A DNA stretch of 64,000 nucleotides from Virgibacillus_F necropolis_A (GCF_044793635.1 NZ_CP084992.1:3596001-3660000), one strand, 5' to 3'; shown: positions 33,517 to 42,543, counted from the stretch's first letter. A program made the numbers and translations. The notes: generated by a model from the letters alone, not told the origin.

Positions 33517-34566
33517 TCACCCAATAATTTCTTTAACCAGCGAATTATGGTTCAGTGCACTCATCTGTTCGGAGTTAGCGCCGACGCCGAGATGTGTGTA
33601 TTCATCTACTCGTAAACTATCATTATAAAGGTGAACAGTATCACCGGATTTTACGTCCTGATCAACGGTGATAAGCATATGGCTCATCATTAGGGCGCCG
33701 ATTGGATAGCGCTTGCCATTGATCATGGCGTCATGTTTTGCACGTGTTCTGAGGACACCGTCGCCGTAACCAATATCACATATTGCTACACGGCAATCGG
33801 TTTCTGCTTTGAAAGCACTTGAGTAACCTGAGCTTTCGCCTTTTTTTAGATCCAATGTCTGGATAACGTTTGTACTAAGGGTTATAACAGAAGGCGCTGT
33901 GTTTGTATCAAGTTCATGGTAAGGTCTTGATCCGTATAACAGGATGCCGAGCCGTGCATGTGTGTGGTCAGGAAAAAGTTCGTCTCGCATGTAAGATGCG
34001 CTATTTTGAGCGTGAATGAAACGGAATCCACGTTCTGATGCTCTAATTTCATCTAGAAGTGTCAGCCAGTTTTGTTTTTCTAGCTCGTATTCTGGTGAAT
34101 CGATTTCATCAGCAAACGCGAAATGCGTCCAAATACCAGTGACATTAACAACAGTTTTGTCGAGCACTATCCGCATGTCTTCAGCATCATCAAATCCAGA
34201 TCGTCGTAAAAGGTTTTTGTACTCCAGATGTACTTCAATTCCTTCAAGTTCGTCCTTGTATTTTTGGTAAAAGGTCAGCGAAGGAAGCGTCATTGCGATG
34301 TTGTAGGTCCTTAGCGTTTCGAATTCGACCGATGGATTCATTAGGAAAATATAAATATTCTCACTCATCTTTCGGAGTTCAATCGCTTCAATTAATGATG
34401 TGGTTGCAAAGGCACGAATACCAGCTTGATAGAAGGTCTCGAATGCTAGATTGAGTCCAATATTATAGGCATTATTTTTCACAACCGCAAGCACGTTAGT
34501 GTTGGCTTGGATGCGTTTCGCCTGTTGATATAAGCGTTTCCGATTGATTTGTAGTGTTGCTGTCAT
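33517..34566 (-). CDS. alr: Alanine racemase, last gene of the dap operon
   Basis: A 349-residue fold-type III PLP enzyme. The PLP lysine is Lys30 in NVLAVVKNNAYN, and the active-site region HARLGILLYGSRP and the C-terminal GVGANSEQMSALN segment fit alanine racemases. It is shorter and more divergent than housekeeping Alr (about 370-390 residues), like the Alr2 of the Staphylococcus dap operon. Its ATG overlaps the preceding deacetylase stop (ATGA), so translation is coupled. D-alanine and DAP both feed peptidoglycan, which explains the location. Confidence 0.85.
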   Translation of the reverse strand: MTATLQINRKRLYQQAKRIQANTNVLAVVKNNAYNIGLNLAFETFYQAGIRAFATTSLIEAIELRKMSENIYIFLMNPSVEFETLRTYNIAMTLPSLTFYQKYKDELEGIEVHLEYKNLLRRSGFDDAEDMRIVLDKTVVNVTGIWTHFAFADEIDSPEYELEKQNWLTLLDEIRASERGFRFIHAQNSASYMRDELFPDHTHARLGILLYGSRPYHELDTNTAPSVITLSTNVIQTLDLKKGESSGYSSAFKAETDCRVAICDIGYGDGVLRTRAKHDAMINGKRYPIGALMMSHMLITVDQDVKSGDTVHLYNDSLRVDEYTHLGVGANSEQMSALNHNSLVKEIIG

Positions 34567-35708
34567 TGCTGTTCACCAAACTTCTCAAGGATTTTTTCAA
34601 AGTAGCGGACTCCGGCAAGTAGGCTATTCTCATCAAAGTTAAACGATGATGTATGGAGGCCACTTGTATGGTTTTCATTCTGTACACCTAAAAAGGCGAA
34701 GTTTGTTGTTGCGACTTGGCTGTAAAACGAAAAATCTTCTCCAAATAGATACGGCTTTTCTTTGATGATTAACTCAAGCTCTAATTCTTTGGCACATGTT
34801 GAAACAAGCGGGAGGTGTGTTTCATCGTTCACCACAGGCGGATAGCCTTCAGCGAATTCAACGCGGGACTGCGTACTGAACAGCAAATCACTGCTTTTTA
34901 CGATCTTTTCAAGTTTCTCTTTAATAATAGCTAAATCATTCATATCATATGTTCGAATTGTACCTTCCAGATAGCCGGAAGAGGCGACTGTATTGATTGC
35001 TTCACCTGATTGCATTTTTCCGATATGAATAATGTTCTGATTCAAGCCACTCAGATGAAAATTCTGAAGCTGCTGTATTTGTGTTACCGTATGATGCAAT
35101 GAACCGAGTGCACTTGCACCAGTTTCCTTATTCGCAACGTGGGCAGATGTGCCTTCAATATAGATCCGGTATTCCGTTGCACTTGCAGTAAGTGGCCCAC
35201 CTTTTGTTAAAAGTGTGCCTTCAGGATTGTCGGGCATAAGATGCAGGCCGAAAATTGCTTCAAGAGCATACTCGTCAAACGGGAATGCTTTAACCAGATG
35301 GTTGGCACCGCCCATTGATTCTTCAGATGGCTGGAAGATTAATAGTACATTGTGTTTTAGCTTACTAGAATCCTGCATTTCCTTGCATCGTTCTGCAAAA
35401 GCGAGAAGCATCGCAGTATGGCCGTCATGACCACACGCATGCATAACGCCTTTATGCTGGGACTTAAATGGGATGTCGTTTGATTCTTCAATCGGAAGTC
35501 CGTCAATGTCCGCCCGGAAGCCAATCGTCGTATCTGAATTGCCCTCGAGGTAAACAATGGTTGCTGTCTCAAGTGGGGTCAGGTAGGAAATACCATGCTG
35601 TTCCAACGTTTCCCTGATATAAGCAACTGTTTTGAACTCTTGAAAGCCGAGTTCAGGTATTTGATGAAGCTGTCTTCTATGTTTTGTTAACGTTTGTTGT
35701 AACTCCAT
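34563..35708 (-). CDS. N-acetyldiaminopimelate deacetylase (M20 family)
   Basis: ATG 35708 is chosen for the GGAGTG seven bases upstream; the frame is open 13 codons further. The 381-residue protein has HRRQLHQIPELGFQEFKT, the metal motif HACGHDGHTA and FQPSEESMGGA. Position right after dapH in a dap operon marks it as the enzyme removing acetyl from N-acetyl-LL-2,6-diaminopimelate. The gene upstream is separated by 240 bases holding repeat array B, unusual inside an operon. Confidence 0.87.
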   Translation of the reverse strand: MELQQTLTKHRRQLHQIPELGFQEFKTVAYIRETLEQHGISYLTPLETATIVYLEGNSDTTIGFRADIDGLPIEESNDIPFKSQHKGVMHACGHDGHTAMLLAFAERCKEMQDSSKLKHNVLLIFQPSEESMGGANHLVKAFPFDEYALEAIFGLHLMPDNPEGTLLTKGGPLTASATEYRIYIEGTSAHVANKETGASALGSLHHTVTQIQQLQNFHLSGLNQNIIHIGKMQSGEAINTVASSGYLEGTIRTYDMNDLAIIKEKLEKIVKSSDLLFSTQSRVEFAEGYPPVVNDETHLPLVSTCAKELELELIIKEKPYLFGEDFSFYSQVATTNFAFLGVQNENHTSGLHTSSFNFDENSLLAGVRYFEKILEKFGEQQ

Positions 35709-35809
35709 GTTTTTCACTCCAAAATGTATTGAAAATGTAGCAGTCATTGTTAAAAGTTAAGGTCATTGTTAATCAAGAGCCAGCTAATGTTGATCGAAAC
35801 ACAGACAAA

Positions 35810-35930
35810 CTCGGGAGACACGCACCCAAACCCGGGAGGCGCGCATTCAACTCGGGAGACGCGCACCTAACTCGGGAGACGCGCACCCAAACCCGGGAGG
35901 CGCGCATTCAAACTCGGGCCACACGCACCG
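35810..35930. repeat. 20/21-bp-period direct-repeat array B inside the dap operon
   Basis: CGGG recurs at 35812, 35833, 35853, 35873, 35894 and 35915, that is, with steps of 21, 20, 20, 21 and 21. The unit is about CTCGGGAGACGCGCACCCAA, six copies, alternating between a CCCGGGAGGCGCGCATTC and a CTCGGGAGACGCGCACC form. It is far richer in G+C than its surroundings. There are no variable spacers, so it is not a CRISPR array. Its sequence is unrelated to array A at 12271 but the period is the same. Confidence 0.88.
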
Positions 35931-35948
35931 CCCCTAGCAAGCTATCAA

Positions 35949-36665
35949 TTACTGATTCAACTTTCTCAACGCTTGAACAATCTCCCTTTTTCCACCTTGT
36001 ACTTCGCTTGCCTGTTTGATGACGCGTGCGGGAACGCCAGCGACAACTGCGCCTGCTGGGACGTCTTCTGTGACTATACTTCCTGCTGCTACAATCGCAC
36101 CAGCTCCGACTGTTACACCTTCGAGTATGACTGCATTAGCGCCGATCAATACATCATCTTCCACGACAACTGGACTTGCGCTTGGTGGCTCGATTACGCC
36201 TGCTAATACTGCGCCTGCTCCAACGTGTACATTTTTTCCTGTCGTCGCACGTCCGCCAAGTACTGCGTTCATATCAATCATTGTACCTTCACCGACAATT
36301 GCTCCAATGTTGATGGTAGCGCCCATCATGATAACTGCATTTTTCTCGATAACAGCATGTTCACGGATAAATGCACCAGGTTCAATACGCGCATTGATTT
36401 CTGTTGCATCGAGCAATGGAATAGCGCTATTCCGGCGGTCTTGTTCGATGGCAAGATCGGTGAGTTTATCTTCGTTTGCTTCATAAAATGGTTTCCATTC
36501 GTTCAGGTCAACGAAAATCGTATAAGATCCATCATTACCAAACACCTTAAAGTTGTCAGGGAAATCCGTTTTTTCAAGGTCCGTGTTTACGTAAATCTTT
36601 AGTGGTGTTTTCTTTTCTGAGTTACTGATATATTGGATAATTTCTTCTGCTGTAAATTCTTTCAT
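35949..36665 (-). CDS. dapH: Tetrahydrodipicolinate N-acetyltransferase
   Basis: A 238-residue protein with an N-terminal helical domain (FTAEEIIQYISNSEKKTP) and a left-handed beta-helix of hexapeptide repeats (about 90-200), including GTMIDMNAVLGGRATTG and the flexible loop EPPSASPVVVEDDVLIG. This is the acetylase branch of the DAP pathway (annotated dapD or dapH in Firmicutes). It follows dapB by three bases and precedes the matching deacetylase. Confidence 0.95.
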   Translation of the reverse strand: MKEFTAEEIIQYISNSEKKTPLKIYVNTDLEKTDFPDNFKVFGNDGSYTIFVDLNEWKPFYEANEDKLTDLAIEQDRRNSAIPLLDATEINARIEPGAFIREHAVIEKNAVIMMGATINIGAIVGEGTMIDMNAVLGGRATTGKNVHVGAGAVLAGVIEPPSASPVVVEDDVLIGANAVILEGVTVGAGAIVAAGSIVTEDVPAGAVVAGVPARVIKQASEVQGGKREIVQALRKLNQ

Positions 36666-36668
36666 TTT

Positions 36669-37400
36669 CTATTCATCTCCTAAGTTTGAGTAAGTATAGT
36701 AACCATTTTCTTTGTTTATAAGTTTTTCCGCGACATCAATCGCACCGTTTGCGAAAATGTCCTTTGATTGCGCTTTATGCTGGATTGTGATTACTTCGTC
36801 ATGGCCGGCATAAAGGACTTCGTGTTCACCAACGATTGTCCCGCCGCGAACAGAATGAATGCCGATTTCATTTTTCGTACGTTTTATATCCGTTGTAGAT
36901 CGATCATTCACTGGCTCCGCGTCATCTCGGGAATCTTTGATTGCATCATACAGTTTTACTAGTGTACCGCTCGGAGCATCCACTTTTTGGTTGTGATGCT
37001 TCTCCGTTAGTTCAATGTCATATCCTTCAAGTAGGGGAGTCGCAAATTCTATCATTTTCTTTAGCATATGTACGCCGTAGCTCATGTTAGCACTATAAAA
37101 AATCGGCAGATAATCCGCTTTTTCTTTCATCATACCGACGAGTACTTCTTTTTCTCCTGTTGTTGCAATCACGTGTGGAATGTTCACACCGGATTCAAGT
37201 AGCGGTTTTGTAAGGTCCGGATGCGAAAAATCAATGAGTGCATCAGCATCCGGAAGTCCGATAAATTCGGTGAAAACGGGGTATGGAATATTCTCTCTTT
37301 CTGCTTGCAATACGACCCCTGTGATTTCATGCCCGCGTTCTTCCGCGAGCTTTGCGACGCGCTTATTCATAGCCCCATATCCGATAAGGATTAGTTTCAT
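36669..37400 (-). CDS. dapB: 4-Hydroxy-tetrahydrodipicolinate reductase
   Basis: ATG 37400 is chosen (AGGTGTG upstream). The 243-residue protein has the cofactor loop GYGAMNKRV, which has Asn where many DapB have Gly, as in the Staphylococcus enzyme. The catalytic motif is EKHHNQKVDAPSGT. It reduces the DapA product with NAD(P)H. It overlaps or abuts both neighbours, consistent with one operon. Confidence 0.95.
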   Translation of the reverse strand: MKLILIGYGAMNKRVAKLAEERGHEITGVVLQAERENIPYPVFTEFIGLPDADALIDFSHPDLTKPLLESGVNIPHVIATTGEKEVLVGMMKEKADYLPIFYSANMSYGVHMLKKMIEFATPLLEGYDIELTEKHHNQKVDAPSGTLVKLYDAIKDSRDDAEPVNDRSTTDIKRTKNEIGIHSVRGGTIVGEHEVLYAGHDEVITIQHKAQSKDIFANGAIDVAEKLINKENGYYTYSNLGDE

Positions 37401-37401
37401 G

Positions 37402-38283
37402 TTACACACCTGCTTTCAATGAATCGAATTCATGAATTAGTTTTTGCTGCTCAATTTCTTCTAATGGCACAAGCGGCAAACGAAGTTCATAGTTGCCAAA
37501 ACCAAGATGGGCAGTTAGTGCTTTAATCGGAATAGGGTTTACGTCGACATTTAGCGCAGTAAGAAGCGGATAAAGTCGGTAGTGAATTGCCCTTGCTTCT
37601 TCAAAATTGTCTAATGAATGCTCATACATTGTTTGATATTCGTTTGGCAGTGCATTTGCAGCAACCGAAATTAATCCGTCACCGCCGAGCGCTAAAAATG
37701 GAAGGGCGGCATCATCGTTCCCGCTGTAGAATGCAAACGACTCATCTGCCAGCAATTTCACTTCTGAAAAATAATTGAAGTCGCCTGTTGCATCTTTCAG
37801 CCCTACGATGTTCTTGTGTGTGCTCAGCGTTTGTACTGTTTCTGGCGCAATTGTCATGCCAGTTCTTGCTGGGACGTTATAAAGAATTGCTGGCAGATCA
37901 ACAGCGTCCACGATTGTTGTGAAGTGCTGAATAAGACCACGCTGGCTCGTTTTGTTATAGTACGGGGTGATGAGCATCAGCCCGTCTACACCAATAGCTT
38001 TTGCATCCTTAGAAGCTTCAATGGATGCTTCTGTTGAGTTGGAGCCAGTGCCTGCGATAACAGGCACTCTTCCTGCAGCTGTTTCCACCGCAATTTCAAG
38101 AAGATGGTTTTTCTCCTCTCGTGAAAGGGTAGAAGCTTCCCCGGTTGTGCCATTAATTACGAGGCACTGAATGTTGTTTTCAATCAGAAATTCTAGATGT
38201 CGCTTGAAGCTGTCGTAATCCACTTTGTTATTGTAAAAAGGTGTTGCGACCGCTGTACCAATTCCTGTGAATAAATGTGCCAT
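37402..38283 (-). CDS. dapA: 4-Hydroxy-tetrahydrodipicolinate synthase
   Basis: A 293-residue TIM-barrel aldolase. The Schiff-base lysine is in NIVGLKDATGD, the catalytic Tyr in ILYNVPARTG, and NGTTGE marks the pyruvate site. It condenses pyruvate with aspartate semialdehyde, the first step committed to DAP and lysine. It starts three bases after the asd stop. Confidence 0.96.
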   Translation of the reverse strand: MAHLFTGIGTAVATPFYNNKVDYDSFKRHLEFLIENNIQCLVINGTTGEASTLSREEKNHLLEIAVETAAGRVPVIAGTGSNSTEASIEASKDAKAIGVDGLMLITPYYNKTSQRGLIQHFTTIVDAVDLPAILYNVPARTGMTIAPETVQTLSTHKNIVGLKDATGDFNYFSEVKLLADESFAFYSGNDDAALPFLALGGDGLISVAANALPNEYQTMYEHSLDNFEEARAIHYRLYPLLTALNVDVNPIPIKALTAHLGFGNYELRLPLVPLEEIEQQKLIHEFDSLKAGV

Positions 38284-38286
38284 ATA

Positions 38287-39273
38287 TTATCCCTCTTTCG
38301 TATTCATAAGTTGTTGTAAAATCTGTACGGCGTTCAAAGCTGCCCCTTTTAATAAATTGTCACTTGTCACCCATAAATGGTAGGTGTTTTCGAAACTATC
38401 ATCTTTTCGAATACGCCCGATGAACACTTCTTCTTTACCTGATGAAGTCAGCTGCATTGGGTATAGATTGTTTTTTGGATCATCCTGTAAGACGACATGT
38501 TCGTTTTGGTCGAATAAATGCTTTAATTCCGCAACAGTCGGTGCACTATTCAACGTGATGTTAATCGCTACAGCGTGGCTGTTTTCAACAGGTACACGTA
38601 CACAAGTGGCAGTGACTTTTAATTCCGGAAGCCCAAGAATTTTTCTCGTTTCCTCGATCATTTTCACTTCTTCTTTCGTGTAACCGTCTTCCCCGAACAC
38701 ATCGATGTGCGGAAGGGCGTTGTTGTAAATTGGGTGGGGGTAGTTTACCGGTTCTTCGCCATTTTCTCCACGTTTCAAGTCTTCAATACCTTTTACACCT
38801 GATCCTGAGACGGCCTGATAAGTTGTGTAACTTGCACGCGAGATACCATATGCATCTTCCAATATTTTTAAGGGAATAACTGACTGGATCGTCGAGCAAT
38901 TTGGATTGGCGATGATTTTGCGGTTCAACGTTGGCTTATTAACTTCCGGTACAATAAGATCGATAGATGGATCCACTCGGAAAGCGCTTGAGTTATCAAT
39001 GACGATTGCTCCGTTTTGTTCAAATAGGGGAGAGAACTTCAGGCTCGTGCTACCACCAGCTGACATGAGCACATAATCAAAGCCTCCATCCGTTTTTTCT
39101 TCTGTCAATTCCTCGACAAGATAAGTTTCATTTTTGAATGACAACGCAGTGCCTGCAGATCGTTTGGATGAAAAAAGTACGAGTTCATCAATACGAATAT
39201 CTTTTTTCTCCAGCAATTCCATCATTTTGCGGCCCACAAGTCCTGTGGCGCCTACTACAGCTATTTTTACCAT
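38287..39273 (-). CDS. asd: Aspartate-semialdehyde dehydrogenase
   Basis: A 328-residue enzyme: nucleotide motif GATGLVGRKMMELL, the active-site Cys in NPNCSTIQ, and the loop SGSGVKG. It reduces aspartyl phosphate made by LysC. Sequence length and motifs fit the usual Gram-positive Asd. It lies 17 bases after lysC. Confidence 0.96.
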   Translation of the reverse strand: MVKIAVVGATGLVGRKMMELLEKKDIRIDELVLFSSKRSAGTALSFKNETYLVEELTEEKTDGGFDYVLMSAGGSTSLKFSPLFEQNGAIVIDNSSAFRVDPSIDLIVPEVNKPTLNRKIIANPNCSTIQSVIPLKILEDAYGISRASYTTYQAVSGSGVKGIEDLKRGENGEEPVNYPHPIYNNALPHIDVFGEDGYTKEEVKMIEETRKILGLPELKVTATCVRVPVENSHAVAINITLNSAPTVAELKHLFDQNEHVVLQDDPKNNLYPMQLTSSGKEEVFIGRIRKDDSFENTYHLWVTSDNLLKGAALNAVQILQQLMNTKEG

Positions 39274-39290
39274 TTAAAAACCCTCCAAAA

Positions 39291-40493
39291 TTATAATTCA
39301 AAGCGTTCGCACAATTGGTGTGCAGCTTTTTCACCGTTATGTGCATCTACTACATAGGATATGCTGATTTCGGACGTTGTGACCTGGTAAAAGGGAATAT
39401 CCGCTTCAATGAGCGTCCGGAAAACTTTCGAAGCGACACCAGTCATATCACGCATCCCTGAACCAATCACAGACACTTTAACAAAGTGGTTTTCAATTTT
39501 GAAATACAGTTCCGGATAGTCCTTCTTCAGACGAAAAAAGATCTTTTGTATCTGTTGTTCCTCCGTATCTTTCATTGTGAAAGATATCTGGAGCCCCTCA
39601 TTGTTGGCGATTTGGGAAATCATATCGACGTTAATTTCTTCCTGTTCCAGATTGATGAACGCTTCTTCCATTAGACGCATATCATGTTGCGGATAGTTCA
39701 GGGTCACATGAATCATATCTTTATCGAGTGCGACGCCTGTGACTGCTTTCTTCTCAAGCATTTCAGTTTTGGACATTACCCAAGTTCCTTTCTCGTCCGA
39801 TAGTGTTTTGCCTAAATAGATCGGAATGTTGTAGTTATTTGCTATTTCGACGCTTCTGGCAACGAGAACTCCCGATCCAAGCGCACTCATTTCCATCATT
39901 TCTTCATAAGACACTTTATCGAGCCGTTTTGCCTGTGGATATATTCTGGGATCAGTGCTGTAGACACCTGCAACGTCTGTATAAATTTCACAAGGGCATT
40001 CCTGTGCCGCCGCAAGGGCTACAGCTGTTGTATCAGAACCGCCACGTCCGAGCGTCGTGACTTCATTGTCCGTATTAAAGCCTTGGAAACCAGCAACGAT
40101 CAATATGCTGTATGTATCAAAGAGTTGCTCGACCAGCTTAGTGTTGACCTTAGAAATTTTGCTTTTCAAGTGATGGCCAACAGTCTCAATACCAGCTTGG
40201 TATCCAGTAAGTGGCTTTGATTTAATACCAATATCATTCAGGATAATGGACAGATAAGAGATTGTCTGTTGTTCGCCGGTCGTCAAAAGAAGGGCTAAAT
40301 CCTGCTCGTTCGGCGAATTGGTGATGGAACTCACCTGTGCCATAAGATCATCTGTTGTTTTGCCCATTGCACTGACAACGATAACCAGCTGTTCACCCTG
40401 TTCCACACGACCTTTTAGGTAGTCTGCGATATTCTTGATTTTCTCGAGACTGCTGACACTCGTTCCACCAAATTTAAGTACATTTCTATTCAT
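39291..40493 (-). CDS. lysC: Aspartate kinase, lysine-responsive type
   Basis: ATG 40493 follows AGAAGGCAG; the frame is open 50 codons further, but that part is the repeat element. The 400-residue protein begins NVLKFGGTSVSS and has VSAMGKTTDDL, TLGRGGSDTTAVALA and two ACT regions at the C-terminus (about 255-400), which sense amino acids. Its operon with dapA-dapB-dapH points to the lysine/DAP branch. A lysine riboswitch precedes it. No lysA follows in this operon, so decarboxylation of meso-DAP must be encoded elsewhere. Confidence 0.95.
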   Translation of the reverse strand: MNRNVLKFGGTSVSSLEKIKNIADYLKGRVEQGEQLVIVVSAMGKTTDDLMAQVSSITNSPNEQDLALLLTTGEQQTISYLSIILNDIGIKSKPLTGYQAGIETVGHHLKSKISKVNTKLVEQLFDTYSILIVAGFQGFNTDNEVTTLGRGGSDTTAVALAAAQECPCEIYTDVAGVYSTDPRIYPQAKRLDKVSYEEMMEMSALGSGVLVARSVEIANNYNIPIYLGKTLSDEKGTWVMSKTEMLEKKAVTGVALDKDMIHVTLNYPQHDMRLMEEAFINLEQEEINVDMISQIANNEGLQISFTMKDTEEQQIQKIFFRLKKDYPELYFKIENHFVKVSVIGSGMRDMTGVASKVFRTLIEADIPFYQVTTSEISISYVVDAHNGEKAAHQLCERFEL

Positions 40494-40507
40494 GAAACTG
40501 CCTTCTT

Positions 40508-40700
40508 TCTTAGAACAAAGGCGCAAGCGCCCGTTTATTGGCGTATGTCCTGGAAAGCTCCATATGAGATAAAGGAAACACGAAGAGCGAATGCGATTCG
40601 ATGTTGACTTATCGTAAGGAGGAGCCTGAAGGACACTAGCCAATGGGCGCTGGAGCTGGACGTGGCTGATTATGTAGCTCAGCTTTCCTCATTGTTCTAG
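40508..40700. repeat. Palindromic intergenic repeat inside the lysC leader
   Basis: The ends TAGAACAA (40511-40518) and TTGTTCTA (40692-40699) are inverted, as are GCGCAAGCGCCCGTTTATTGGC-like and GCCAATGGGCGCTGGAGC arms further in. Such GCGCAAGCGCC repeats are frequent between Bacillaceae genes. Here it lies between the riboswitch terminator and the lysC ribosome site, so it is transcribed as part of the lysC 5' leader. No gene is inside. Confidence 0.72.
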
Positions 40701-40716
40701 TTCTATAGTTTATAAG

Positions 40717-40750
40717 TAAAAAAAACAAGCCGGCAAATGCCGACTTGTTT
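40717..40750 (-). terminator. Riboswitch-controlled terminator before lysC
   Basis: On the minus strand AACAAGTCGGC pairs with GCCGGCTTGTT (one G-U) and is followed by TTTTTTTAC. It directly follows the lysine riboswitch and is its expression platform. Confidence 0.88.
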
Positions 40751-40764
40751 ATAAACGTCCTATA

Positions 40765-40950
40765 TACAAGTGGAAGCACCCCATTATTACAAAGAATAAT
40801 GACAGCCTGCATACTATTAATATACAGTCCAACTTAGTCCCATCTGCAAACAGAACACCGTTTCGGCAAATCTCCCTTTCACTTATTACAACTTGCAGTA
40901 GTTTTACGTAATAAGATACTGATGATCTTTGCTCCTCATCCATTTCATAT
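40765..40950 (-). promoter_or_regulatory. Lysine riboswitch (L box)
   Basis: Read on the minus strand it has the conserved L-box segments in order: GATGAGGAGCAAAGATCATC, then AGTA; GTGAAAGGGAGATTTGCCG with AAACGG; the GACTGTATATTAATAGTATGC hairpin region; and AGGCTGTCATTATTCTTTG closing with GGGGTGCTTCC, which pairs back with the first segment. This parallels the B. subtilis lysC leader part by part. High lysine should favour the downstream terminator and shut the operon off. The promoter and lysC position fit. Confidence 0.9.
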
Positions 40951-40976
40951 TCAATTATGTTTCAAAGTTGTTATTG

Positions 40977-41005
40977 ATTATACGAAAGTTTCAAAGAATT
41001 GTAAA
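40977..41005 (-). promoter_or_regulatory. SigA promoter of the lysC-dap operon
   Basis: On the minus strand TTTACA (41000-41005), a 17-base spacer and TATAAT (40977-40982) lie about 30 bases before the riboswitch. Confidence 0.82.
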
Positions 41006-41089
41006 CCCTAAGATAATAAATTTTTAAAAAAGGGGTTATTTTATCGGAACTGCACCTCAAGAATTAATCCTGGATGCAAACAAAACTTC

Positions 41090-41118
41090 TTGACGAATAA
41101 AAAACCAATTAGTATGAT
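41090..41118 (+). promoter_or_regulatory. SigA promoter of the aminotransferase gene
   Basis: TTGACG (41090-41095), a 17-base spacer and TATGAT (41113-41118), 30 bases before the start codon. Confidence 0.75.
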
Positions 41119-41148
41119 GGTGAAAATAAAAATTGAGGGGGTTAATCC

Positions 41149-42315
41149 ATGAAATTCAAGTCAAAAAGGCTTTCTAACATACCTCCTTATAAATTTGCAG
41201 AAGTACAGAAAATGAAACAGGAAGCATTGGAAGCGGGAGTAGATGTGATTGATTTAGGGGTGGGCGATCCTGATCTTCCTACACCAAAGCATATCGTAAA
41301 TAAGCTTGCGGAAGAATTACAGAATCCTGCTAATTTAAAGTACCCAAGATTTACAGGAGCTCCAGAATTTAGAGAAGCGGTTGCTGATTTTTATAAGAAA
41401 ACGTACAATGTAGAGCTTGACCCGGAGACGGAAGTTCTTGCGCTGATCGGGTCTAAAGAAGGGATTGGCCATTTATTACCAGCAATCATTGATTATGGTG
41501 ATTACGTTTTAGGACCTGATCCAGGCTATCCAGTTTACCGGATGACAACACTTTTAGCTGATGGTCAGTATTATAATATGCCTGTAGATGTGACGAATGA
41601 CTTTAAACCAAATTTTGACAGCATTCCGAAAGATATCTTGGAAAAAGCTAAAGTAATGTTTTTAAACTATCCTAGCAATCCAACGGGTGCTACGGTAGAA
41701 ATTGATTTTTATGAGCAAGCAATTGAATTTGCCAAAAGTCATGAAATTGTAGTAATCAGTGATTCAGCGTATAACGCGGTAACCTATAACAATTATAAAG
41801 CGCCAAGTATTTTGCAAGTAAAGGGAGCAAAAGAGTTAGCTGTTGAGTTTGGTTCTTTATCAAAAGCCTATAGTATGACGGGATTTCGGATTGGATATGT
41901 TGTCGGAAATAAAGAAGCTATTAAATCATTATCCATATATAAAAGTAACGTTGATACTGGGGTATTCACACCAATTCAGAAAGCGGCTGCACATGCTTTA
42001 ACGACTGATCAAAGCAGTGTTACCGAATACAATCTGATCTATAAAAAACGAATGGATACAATGGTGGCGGCACTTCAATCAATTGGAATCGATGCAAAGC
42101 CGATCAATGGAGGGTTTTTCATATGGTCTCCAGTACCTGAAGGATATACGTCTGAACAATTTGTTGCTACTGTGTTGGAAAAAACGGGCGTTATTTTCAC
42201 CCCTGGGAATATTTTCGGACCAGGAGGAGAGGGATACTTTCGGGTATCGTTTTCCGTTCCAAATGAAAGAATCCAAGAAGCCGTGGAGAGGATTCGAGAG
42301 AAGCTGGATTTTTAG
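41149..42315 (+). CDS. Class I/II aminotransferase, LL-diaminopimelate-aminotransferase-like
   Basis: A 388-residue PLP aminotransferase. The PLP lysine is in FGSLSKAYSMTGFRIGY, the Asp binding the pyridine N in VVISDSAYN and the arginine for carboxylate in YFRVSFSVP. The start SNIPPYKFAEVQKMKQEA and VGDPDLPTP fit the DapL/PatA/DapC group, and divergence from the dap operon supports a role as the acetyl-DAP aminotransferase missing from that operon (PatA in B. subtilis). This is inference. ATG 41149 follows GAGGGGG. Confidence 0.85.
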   Translation: MKFKSKRLSNIPPYKFAEVQKMKQEALEAGVDVIDLGVGDPDLPTPKHIVNKLAEELQNPANLKYPRFTGAPEFREAVADFYKKTYNVELDPETEVLALIGSKEGIGHLLPAIIDYGDYVLGPDPGYPVYRMTTLLADGQYYNMPVDVTNDFKPNFDSIPKDILEKAKVMFLNYPSNPTGATVEIDFYEQAIEFAKSHEIVVISDSAYNAVTYNNYKAPSILQVKGAKELAVEFGSLSKAYSMTGFRIGYVVGNKEAIKSLSIYKSNVDTGVFTPIQKAAAHALTTDQSSVTEYNLIYKKRMDTMVAALQSIGIDAKPINGGFFIWSPVPEGYTSEQFVATVLEKTGVIFTPGNIFGPGGEGYFRVSFSVPNERIQEAVERIREKLDF

Positions 42316-42380
42316 CTGTAGATTTACGTAGGAGCTAGTTTTGTTGGATAAGTAGATAAATAGTGTACTTGATATTATAG

Positions 42381-42423
42381 AAAGGCTGGACTCTAAACTT
42401 TAAGTGAGAGTTCAGCCTTTTTA
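42381..42423 (+). terminator. Rho-independent terminator
   Basis: AAAGGCTGGACTCT pairs with AGAGTTCAGCCTTT (one mismatch) and TT follows. Confidence 0.85.
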
Positions 42424-42543
42424 GCACTTTATCGCTATAAAGCGTATATAACAACTACAAAGTGAATATTAATCTACTTAGATAGTACTATGAACATAGT
42501 GCTTATTAACCATTAAAAAGATTCGAATTTGGAGGTTTTTTTA

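Noticed and set aside
35810..35930. CRISPR array
   Set aside because: Units follow each other directly with no variable spacers and no cas genes are present.
35747..36019. Plus-strand frame through repeat array B
   Set aside because: It overlaps dapH on the other strand, lacks a ribosome site and reflects the repeat.
40749..40943. 64-codon minus-strand frame upstream of lysC
   Set aside because: It coincides with the lysine riboswitch and its base conservation is that of the RNA, not of a protein.
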